This document shows positions 14,773-20,881 of a stretch of 20,881 bases of DNA, piece after piece (the first letter of the stretch is position 1; each line of letters opens with the position of its first letter). A program made the translations under genes and the position numbers. Source of the stretch: SHLJ01 sp041618535. GTDB lineage: Bacteria > Bacteroidota > Bacteroidia > Flavobacteriales > Flavobacteriaceae. The stretch is taken from NCBI GenBank assembly GCA_041618535.1, contig JBFKFP010000037.1, positions 1-20,881 on the forward strand, read 5' to 3'. Under the pieces are notes generated by a model. It was not told the origin of the DNA and searched no databases. It saw only the letters and a list, made by a program, of their open reading frames with translations.

Positions 14773-16626
14773 TTAAAAAAGCGTTTCCGGATCGGTTAAT
14801 TGGTTAAGCTGATTTCTGAGATCGGAATTAAGTAAACTAAGCCCATACTGGTAAGAGGCGTTCATCCAGCCAAACCCTTCCTGGGTAATGTATTCGAATT
14901 CCGTGCCTACATTCCCATATTCCGCAAAGACCTTGTGGGTTGCCTCAACTACATCATATTTCTCTGGGATTGTTCCGTTATAGTCAACAGCATTCCTGGT
15001 AATCATGAACAACCAGCGATAAATCAATTCCTGGGCCTGTTGTTTGTAATCGTAATGGATCAATCCTTTCCAGGCCATCATTTGATGAGGTGCCCAGCCG
15101 TTCGGATAATCCCATTGCCGCTGTGGACGTTTGGCTGATATTTGCCCAACGCTTTCCTTTGAACATCCCGCAATTCCACCTTTTTCCTTAAGCAGTGGCA
15201 GCGCCTTATTTACAAGGAATTCAGCTTGTCTTGGAGAACACATACCTGCCCACATCGGTGAGAGTGTGGTTGCAGCTACAAATCCCGACCGCTTTCGATT
15301 AACATGGTCGTAATCGAAATACATGCCCTTTTCAGCATCCCACAAATATTTATCAACCAATTCTCGTCGTTTTTCAGCCTGTTCAAGCCAATACGCAGAT
15401 GTATAGCCGTTCAATGATCCGCCGAATTCTGCGCGAATGAGATCGGCAAAATCTGTCTCATACTTATAAAGCATGGCGTTAAGCTCAACCAGGTTTAGAT
15501 CTGCGCAATTACCGTCGATCCTGTATGAGGTGTCATGGCCAGACTCCCTGACACTGCGGTCATGAACAAAGTAATCATCAAGCTCAGGGATCTTTAAAAT
15601 ACCCTCCTCATAGCGCCTGGTGAATTCGTGCAGATCAAGCTGGTAACTGTCGGCAAAAGGTTTCAGAACCGCATCATAATGACCCTCTTCGCATTCCGGG
15701 GGGATACCTATCCCTTCTGCCAGATACCGGTTCAGCCCGTTTTCGGTCAATCGCTTTCCTTCAACCATCCACACTGTTTCATATTCCTTTAAGGCCGTTT
15801 TAAGATGGGATTTCAGCCAATCCCTGTCTCCCGTCTGCTCATAGACCTCACGGATAAGGCTTGTATAGAAAGGCGGCTGGGTGCGGGTAAGATAATAGGA
15901 ACGATTTGCGTTCAATATCTTTCCATAGTGCTCAATTTCATACTGAAAATTGTCAGCCATGGCCTTAGCCAGGTCAGTTTTGCCATCGAGCAGTAGTCCA
16001 ACCGATTCAAAGTAGCTGTCCCAGCCATACATCTCGTTGAATCGCCCCCCGGGCACTACAAATGGCACTCCTTTGGTAGTGCCGTTTTTAGCTTCAAGCT
16101 TTAGCGCCAGGATCCCGGGCTTATCATTAATGCCCTTTACATATTCCGGACTAATATTTTCAGGCAGCTCTATGGCCTTTACGGGAAAATCTTTCTCAAG
16201 TTTTTGGTAATAGTCTAAAGCAACAGGGTCGGTACTGGGGATGTAAATCCTGAGAATATCTGAGGCCAGGCTTTCATTTTTGGTATCCTTGATCAATGGT
16301 TCTATCCCTTCAGCATCCATTTTTCGGGTCAGCCCCCGCCAATAATAATCCCTGATCATGCGAGACACCCGATCTACAGGAGGCTCCTCCAGTTTCTCAA
16401 CAGGGATGATCGCTTCTGAATTTCCCTGGTTTTTCGCAATTACAAGCTCCTGTAACAGGTTAGACAGATGATATGTACCCTGCAGGAGGTATGACTGGCC
16501 TGTTGTTGACATTATCTTAAAGGCGCCCGGGCCCTTATCTTCAATAGTGATCTTTTTATCACCATCTGTGTCCTCCTGCTTGAGAAGGCGATATAAAGTT
16601 TCTTCAATAGGTAGTTTAAATATCAT
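14773..16626 (-). CDS. GH37 trehalase-family hydrolase with neutral-trehalase-like N-terminus
   Basis: A 617-residue inverting glycosidase expected to split alpha,alpha-trehalose into two glucoses; no signal peptide, so cytoplasmic. GH37 signatures are clear: PGGRF (192-196) with GWDSYF (201-206), and QWDYPNGWAP (504-513). The acid is likely D365 in RESGHDTSYR (360-369), and the base E578 in EYITQEGFGW by comparison with E. coli TreA D312/E496. Residues 19-30 (DTDGDKKITIED) followed by KGPG form a DxDxD calcium-binding-like loop, like the N-terminal Ca2+-binding domain of fungal neutral trehalases; RESGHDT-YR is also the fungal wording. Its ATG overlaps the stop of the upstream MFS gene by 4 nt (ATGA), and glpD follows after 21 bp. 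Linkage to glycerol genes leaves open a glycerol-containing substrate. Trehalase is the default call. Confidence 0.88.
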   Translation of the reverse strand: MIFKLPIEETLYRLLKQEDTDGDKKITIEDKGPGAFKIMSTTGQSYLLQGTYHLSNLLQELVIAKNQGNSEAIIPVEKLEEPPVDRVSRMIRDYYWRGLTRKMDAEGIEPLIKDTKNESLASDILRIYIPSTDPVALDYYQKLEKDFPVKAIELPENISPEYVKGINDKPGILALKLEAKNGTTKGVPFVVPGGRFNEMYGWDSYFESVGLLLDGKTDLAKAMADNFQYEIEHYGKILNANRSYYLTRTQPPFYTSLIREVYEQTGDRDWLKSHLKTALKEYETVWMVEGKRLTENGLNRYLAEGIGIPPECEEGHYDAVLKPFADSYQLDLHEFTRRYEEGILKIPELDDYFVHDRSVRESGHDTSYRIDGNCADLNLVELNAMLYKYETDFADLIRAEFGGSLNGYTSAYWLEQAEKRRELVDKYLWDAEKGMYFDYDHVNRKRSGFVAATTLSPMWAGMCSPRQAEFLVNKALPLLKEKGGIAGCSKESVGQISAKRPQRQWDYPNGWAPHQMMAWKGLIHYDYKQQAQELIYRWLFMITRNAVDYNGTIPEKYDVVEATHKVFAEYGNVGTEFEYITQEGFGWMNASYQYGLSLLNSDLRNQLNQLTDPETLF

Positions 16627-17840
16627 GACGGAATTTTAACCATTCGGTTTAAACGAAGAAGAGTGACCAGGATAACCGCCATGGGGATGAGTGATAGATA
16701 GAAAACTTTATCACCGCCAAAACGGTCGAACATATAACCGATGATCAGGGACCCTGAGGTTCCACCAACAGCAGAGAAGAACACAAGGATTCCTGCCAGC
16801 GGACTGTGCTGATCTTTTTCCACCCCTGATAGAACAGTAGAGCTTACAAGGGGATATAAAGGTGCCAGGAAAAGACCGATCATAGGGAAGAGGTAAGAAA
16901 CCAAAGGCAGATCGGCCATGGTGCTTACTTCAGTAACACTTACATTCTTTGCCATTGGAAGCACTATCAACACGAGCGCGGCTGCACCAAATAGCCCAAA
17001 AAGGGAGATATAAGTCCATTTGATCGACTTCACCAGCATGCCGGTAATAAAACGTCCAACAGCGTAAGATATCATAAGTATCACGGCCATCTGAGTAGCC
17101 AGTTTGGGGACCAGGTTCAGCGTTTCTTTATTGAATGTTGGCAACCATGTCATTATTCCCTGTTCGGTCATAACATAGAAAAAAGCAAAGATTGCAAATG
17201 TCCAGATCAGCGGGTTAAGAAAGAGCCTGAACATGGCTTTGAAATCATCTATCATGGAATTCCCCGAGAGCTCCACTTTGATATCAAATTTGGAAAAGAG
17301 AATGATAAGGAAAGAGACCGCAATAATAGCAGCCATCAGTAAATAACCTTTCAGCCAGGCATTATTATCATGTTCATCAAAAAACAGTGGAAAAACCACA
17401 TACATGAAAATGATACCTACCATAAAGACGGTTTCGATCAGGCTCATAAACTGGCTATGCGATTTTTTGGAATCGGTGACAAACCCGATAAGTGCATATA
17501 CAGCCACTTTTACCACAGCGAAGCTCATCCCGACACAGGCGAAAAGGATTTTTACGGCCCAGAAGGAATTCCCGAAATACATGCCCAGACAGCCGATAAA
17601 GACTACAGCAAGGCTTATCAGCATGCCGCGTTTATATCCGAGTTTTGGAAGGAATGATCCAATCACAAATGATACAAATGCGATGGACAGGTCCTTAAAT
17701 GGCTCCAGAATTGCTGCATCCTGTTTTAGGACGCCATATACCTCTTGTGAGCGTTCTACCAGTATGCCGACGCTGTTCAAAAGGGCAGCAAAGACAAAAT
17801 AGATAAGGAAAAGCGAAAATTTTATTCCAAAGTTCTTCAT
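16623..17840 (-). CDS. MFS transporter, probable sugar importer
   Basis: A 405-residue major facilitator with about 12 predicted helices in the inner membrane. The TM2-3 loop carries a shortened motif-A-like KLGYKRGM, and a longer polar loop around 185-205 (KFDIKVELSGNSMIDDF) separates the two six-helix halves. An ELS/MTEQGIMTWLPTF segment lies in TM7, where sugar and nucleoside carriers of this group keep substrate residues; overall appearance is closest to FucP-like or general sugar MFS proteins. Its stop codon overlaps the start of the trehalase-like gene by 4 nt, so the two are translationally coupled. The transported solute is therefore probably the substrate of that hydrolase, trehalose or a related glucoside. 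Substrate is inference from position only. Confidence 0.82.
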   Translation of the reverse strand: MKNFGIKFSLFLIYFVFAALLNSVGILVERSQEVYGVLKQDAAILEPFKDLSIAFVSFVIGSFLPKLGYKRGMLISLAVVFIGCLGMYFGNSFWAVKILFACVGMSFAVVKVAVYALIGFVTDSKKSHSQFMSLIETVFMVGIIFMYVVFPLFFDEHDNNAWLKGYLLMAAIIAVSFLIILFSKFDIKVELSGNSMIDDFKAMFRLFLNPLIWTFAIFAFFYVMTEQGIMTWLPTFNKETLNLVPKLATQMAVILMISYAVGRFITGMLVKSIKWTYISLFGLFGAAALVLIVLPMAKNVSVTEVSTMADLPLVSYLFPMIGLFLAPLYPLVSSTVLSGVEKDQHSPLAGILVFFSAVGGTSGSLIIGYMFDRFGGDKVFYLSLIPMAVILVTLLRLNRMVKIPS

Positions 17841-17849
17841 TTTACCGAA

Positions 17850-19484
17850 TTATTCTTTTGTTACTTTTAATCGTAATGCTAAAATTGATGCTATTGCAAA
17901 GAACACCCCGCCAAATAAAATTGCGTTGACGGCGCTGTTATCCAACAGGTGCTTAACCACGGGCCCAAAGGAAACCGTCTGGATCAGCATCGGGATAACG
18001 ATCATCATATTAACGATTCCCATATAAACACCACGTCTATCTTCTGGTATTACCTTCGAGACCATTGAATAGGGGATACCCATCATGGCGGCCCAGCCAA
18101 TACCAAATAAGATCATCGGAGCTAAAAGTATATATTCATCATTTATGAAAGGCATCGATAACATGGCTATCGAAGTTCCAATAAGTGCCAGGACATAAAC
18201 CCCTTTAGAGGAGATCTTCCTTGCCAAAGGCACCAGGGCAAGGGCTGTTATCATGGTCACGAAATTGTACGTGCCGTTCATAAGGCCGGTCTGAGCCAGG
18301 GCTTGCTCTGCAAGCCCTTGTACATTTTCTGCAAAGGCCATGTCTGTAGAGCTGATCGGAGCACCTGAATTACAGGCCTCCATGATGCCTTCGAAACGCT
18401 CGGTATCCGAATTGGATATCCCGTAGAGACTGGAACGCAACATAGGCGTTATAAACTGCCAGTAACAAAATAAGGCGTACCATTGGAAAAAATATACACC
18501 TGAGAGCACCCACATTAGCTTAGGCATTTCACTTATCGCTTCAGTGGTCTCAATAAATGGAGCCAGCAGAGCCCCTATTTTTCTTACCCTTGGATTATCT
18601 GGGTGGTCCTTGATCTGCCGGTAGAGAAACCATACCCATATAAGGGCAAGGCCCAGGATGACCAAAACCAGTAAATTGTAATTCTCCATTAGTCCTGGCA
18701 CAAAATACCCGATAACAAAGCCGATGGCAATGGGCAATGTTAAAAGAACCACCAATACGGAAAGAATTTGGATCAATGGATTGGGTTTGTCCTTATTGAA
18801 CTCTTTGATCTCCTTAAGTTCTTCATCGGAGGGAGGGATTTCAGGGGTTTTCCATACAGACCAGAGTACTGTTCCGATAGAGGCAACGGCACCCAGGAAG
18901 AAAGAGTAATATACCCACCTCGGGATAGCGGTCACCATTTCTTCCCCACCACACAATCCACCCGGCTCAACCGGAACACTGAACCAATCCTGGAAAAGAA
19001 AAAGCGAAAAGTTTGCCAATGTTATTCCTGCACCTACAAAAAGACTTTGCATTTGATAGCCATAGGTTAACTGATCATCCGGCAATTTATCACCCACAAA
19101 CGCCCGGTAGGGTTCCATGGCCGTGTTATTACCTGCATCCAATATCCATAACAGGCCAACAGCAAACCAAAGTTCGGGGCTGTATGGAAAGGCGAAGAGA
19201 CAGATACTTGCGGCAATGGCACCGATCAGGAAAAAAGGCTTTCTCCGGCCACCCCATTTCGGACTCCAGGTCTTATCGGAAATGGCTCCGATAAGCGGCT
19301 GAATGAGTAAACCAGTAACAGGTCCGGCAAGGTTTAAGAGTGGCAATTCATCATGATGAGCACCGAGAAAGGAAAATATGGGATTGATCGCGGTTTGCTG
19401 AAGGCCAAAACTGAACTGAATCCCGAAAAAACCGACATTCATATTCCAGATCTGCCAAAAGGAGAGTCTAGGCTTTTTAATCAT
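17850..19484 (-). CDS. MFS transporter, SLC45-like (maltose/sucrose-type) sugar symporter
   Basis: A 544-residue inner-membrane carrier with about 12 helices, longer than standard MFS proteins because of extra polar loops (about 165-190, 225-245 and 355-390). The N-terminal half has SDKTWSPKWGGRRKPF (69-84), the GRRKP loop typical of the SLC45/sucrose-transporter group, and DAGNNTAMEPYRAFVGD (116-132), the TM4 signature with the conserved Pro-x-Arg-Ala. Related bacterial proteins are annotated as maltose or sucrose proton symporters. It is the first gene of the operon that continues with the second MFS (9 bp gap), the trehalase-like enzyme, glpD and glpK. A 74-bp gap with a palindrome separates it from the upstream GyrI-like gene, so the operon promoter should lie there. 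Likely substrate: a glucose-containing disaccharide or related solute. Confidence 0.88.
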   Translation of the reverse strand: MIKKPRLSFWQIWNMNVGFFGIQFSFGLQQTAINPIFSFLGAHHDELPLLNLAGPVTGLLIQPLIGAISDKTWSPKWGGRRKPFFLIGAIAASICLFAFPYSPELWFAVGLLWILDAGNNTAMEPYRAFVGDKLPDDQLTYGYQMQSLFVGAGITLANFSLFLFQDWFSVPVEPGGLCGGEEMVTAIPRWVYYSFFLGAVASIGTVLWSVWKTPEIPPSDEELKEIKEFNKDKPNPLIQILSVLVVLLTLPIAIGFVIGYFVPGLMENYNLLVLVILGLALIWVWFLYRQIKDHPDNPRVRKIGALLAPFIETTEAISEMPKLMWVLSGVYFFQWYALFCYWQFITPMLRSSLYGISNSDTERFEGIMEACNSGAPISSTDMAFAENVQGLAEQALAQTGLMNGTYNFVTMITALALVPLARKISSKGVYVLALIGTSIAMLSMPFINDEYILLAPMILFGIGWAAMMGIPYSMVSKVIPEDRRGVYMGIVNMMIVIPMLIQTVSFGPVVKHLLDNSAVNAILFGGVFFAIASILALRLKVTKE

Positions 19485-19508
19485 AGATCAGGTATAAACG
19501 ATACACCC

Positions 19509-19523
19509 TCGAATAACATTCGA
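19509..19523. promoter_or_regulatory. Palindrome (possible operator) upstream of the sugar/glycerol operon
   Basis: TCGAAT (19509-19514) and ATTCGA (19518-19523) form a perfect 6+3+6 palindrome, 25-39 nt before the first gene of the minus-strand operon. The 15-bp size and position near the expected promoter suit a repressor or activator site, for instance of a LacI-type sugar regulator, but no regulator gene lies in the window. There is no T-tract, so it is unlikely to be a terminator of the upstream gene. Confidence 0.4.
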
Positions 19524-19558
19524 TGCAGTGTGAGTTAGCTATGTTCTCAGGGGCAGGT

Positions 19559-20473
19559 TTATTCCTCCACAGGAAGATATACTTCAGCTATCCATTTTAA
19601 CTCATCACCTCCTTCATGGGGATCATTCCTGTATATCTCGAAAGGTCTTTGTCGAACTCGCATTCCACGGCTCTCTGCAAAGTCGATCAATTCATACCAT
19701 GCGCGATCAGACAATCTGTAATTGCCATTAAATATAGCTTTTAAAGCCTTAAATCCATCAGTGTTTTTGAATTTTATCACCTCGGTCTCCGGGAAGTTGT
19801 TTAATTTTTTGATCGGAAAGCAGAAATCATATTTGATTCGGGTACTGGCTTGATCCCAGTCCTGGACAATCAAAAAAGGGTCACCCGTTATTTCGATTTC
19901 ATTGCCCTTGAGGTAATTCATGATCAAGCCTACATTGGAGATCATGGATTTTCCCTTTTCAAAGATATCAGATTCAATAGTTATATAGGCACAGAACTGG
20001 GAGGGCACATCAACCAACTCTGTACTTTCAATCCGTACTTTATACTTTCCTGCATGAACGTAAAGTCCATTCATCAGGCTTTCGGCATTTCTGATATTTC
20101 TCGTTACAAAGGCGTTCTTCTTGAAGGGAACAAATAAATTTTGTTTAAAAGAGTTCTTTAAATCCTTTGCAAGGGCTGTTACCCGTGTAAGGGAATCATC
20201 GATTCGGTCTATCTGCCACTCAACCTGGAACAATGAATCACCATAATGTAACCGATGGGTAATTGATTTGAAGGGTGTTTTAGACCTGATATAGATCGAG
20301 TCCAAGCCTTCTTCTTTCCATTGACTAACCTCGTGAATGGCCGAGTAAACCGTCCCGGGCGCATGAGGTGTCTGGAAAGTTATCTTATAGTTGTAGTCCT
20401 TGATAAAAAAATACCAGCACAGAACCAGTATTATTAACGTAGTTAACAGCAGGAGGACAGACTTCCGCGACAT
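19559..20473 (-). CDS. Membrane-anchored SRPBCC plus GyrI-like domain protein
   Basis: A 304-residue protein. Residues 6-24 are a hydrophobic N-terminal anchor, or uncleaved signal, so the rest probably faces the periplasm. Residues about 30-140 resemble an SRPBCC/polyketide-cyclase-type ligand pocket, as often fused in front of effector domains. Residues about 146-302 fit the GyrI-like/AraC effector-binding fold, ending in the characteristic FEIYRNDPHEGGDELKWIAEVYLPV-type strand (only its parts FEIYRND and LKWIAEVYLPV are quoted as evidence). There is no DNA-binding domain, so it is a ligand-binding protein rather than a regulator in itself. It starts 1 bp after the stop of the haloperoxidase-family gene and is probably translated from the same message. 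Ligand and role unknown. Confidence 0.75.
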   Translation of the reverse strand: MSRKSVLLLLTTLIILVLCWYFFIKDYNYKITFQTPHAPGTVYSAIHEVSQWKEEGLDSIYIRSKTPFKSITHRLHYGDSLFQVEWQIDRIDDSLTRVTALAKDLKNSFKQNLFVPFKKNAFVTRNIRNAESLMNGLYVHAGKYKVRIESTELVDVPSQFCAYITIESDIFEKGKSMISNVGLIMNYLKGNEIEITGDPFLIVQDWDQASTRIKYDFCFPIKKLNNFPETEVIKFKNTDGFKALKAIFNGNYRLSDRAWYELIDFAESRGMRVRQRPFEIYRNDPHEGGDELKWIAEVYLPVEE

Positions 20474-20474
20474 T

Positions 20475-20881
20475 CTAATTCTTCATGTTTAAGGTTGAAG
20501 CTACGAGTTCCCCGATCTGGAATCCCTGATCCACACCATTGTCTATGGCGGCCATATAATGAATTCCTCCATATAAGCGGCTGATAGCAGCCTCCTTGGC
20601 AGCGTCAATAAATGAAGGAAAAGACCTGACAGGTAATCCGTAGGGCTGCTCGGTGTCGTCATCAAAAGAAAAATTCTCGCCAAATATGGATGTAAGCACT
20701 ATGGAAGAAGCTCCGGATACCACCGAATGACCACTGGGATATTCGGGGAATGGCGGAGTTTGAAGTATGGGCTCCCATTGATCGTCTATATAATTGTTGA
20801 TCAAGGTCTCAGGCCTCACCAGGTTGCTTCTGTACTTCTCATCCCAGCAGCTGATAAACCCATCAAAGATGGCGATGGAAG
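20475..20881 (-). CDS. PAP2/vanadium-dependent haloperoxidase family protein, C-terminal part (runs off window)
   Basis: The C-terminal 134 or so codons of a minus-strand gene whose start lies beyond the window edge; the frame is open to base 20881. The stretch YRSNLVRPETLINNY, then PPFPEYPSGHSVVSGA, then SRLYGGIHY has the order of vanadate- or phosphate-binding motifs in the PAP2/vanadium-haloperoxidase family: the PSGHS core supplies the catalytic-site Ser-Gly-His, and R-x5-H in SRLYGGIH the last Arg and His ligands. The N-terminal Lys/Arg motif is not visible. Bacteroidota members are often annotated as haloperoxidases, but phosphatase activity or neither is possible. It is followed after 1 bp by the membrane-anchored GyrI-like gene. 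An internal GTG at 20819 should not be taken as the start. Confidence 0.85.
   Translation of the reverse strand, partial: SIAIFDGFISCWDEKYRSNLVRPETLINNYIDDQWEPILQTPPFPEYPSGHSVVSGASSIVLTSIFGENFSFDDDTEQPYGLPVRSFPSFIDAAKEAAISRLYGGIHYMAAIDNGVDQGFQIGELVASTLNMKN

Noticed and set aside
17404..17802. 132-codon open frame antisense to the second MFS gene
   Set aside because: Overlaps a well-supported transporter and shows no family features or hydrophobic pattern of its own.

Overview
The window looks like a chromosomal piece of a marine-type member of the Bacteroidota, most likely a flavobacterium. This is inferred from gene content and style: FprA-like reductase, PAP2/vanadium-haloperoxidase family, SLC45-like MFS and sodium symporter genes; Shine-Dalgarno sequences that are mostly weak or absent; and a TAnnTTTG-type promoter element. 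No marker gene fixes the genus. All proteins read through cleanly, and I see no insertion sequence, phage gene or CRISPR array.

Left part (1-6747), housekeeping and miscellaneous genes. A tRNA-Met(CAT) with its terminator is followed by a secreted cupin (+). An FprA-like flavoprotein reductase (-) converges on the cupin. A small orphan lipoprotein (+) ends in a strong terminator. After a gene-free, repeat-rich convergent gap come a DEAD-box RNA helicase (-) with a DbpA-type C-terminal RNA-binding domain and a structured leader, and a secreted TAP-like alpha/beta hydrolase (-).

Middle part (7023-11685), a plus-strand carbohydrate group: two overlapping membrane microproteins (61 and 30 aa), a PfkB-type fructokinase, an SGLT-like sodium/sugar symporter and a cytoplasmic GH13 alpha-glucosidase. 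It meets, stop codon overlapping stop codon, a minus-strand five-gene operon (19484 down to 11682). In transcription order that operon encodes an SLC45-like MFS sugar transporter, a second MFS transporter, a GH37 trehalase-like hydrolase, GlpD and GlpK. Spacing is 21 bp or less throughout, with one 4-bp start/stop overlap, so this is very likely one transcript.

Together, the two convergent operons look like a disaccharide and compatible-solute catabolic island: import by the SSS and MFS carriers, cytoplasmic hydrolysis by GH13 and GH37, and channelling of fructose (fructokinase) and glycerol (GlpK then GlpD) into glycolysis. The most interesting point is that glycerol kinase and glycerol-3-phosphate dehydrogenase sit behind a trehalase-like hydrolase and two transporters with no GlpF glycerol channel in the window. 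This raises the possibility that glycerol is released inside the cell from a glycerol glycoside such as glucosylglycerol. The trehalase also carries an N-terminal DxDxD calcium-binding-like motif and active-site wording like fungal neutral trehalases.

Right end (19559-20881). A membrane-anchored SRPBCC plus GyrI-like protein lies 1 bp downstream of a PAP2/vanadium-dependent haloperoxidase family gene, which runs off the window edge.
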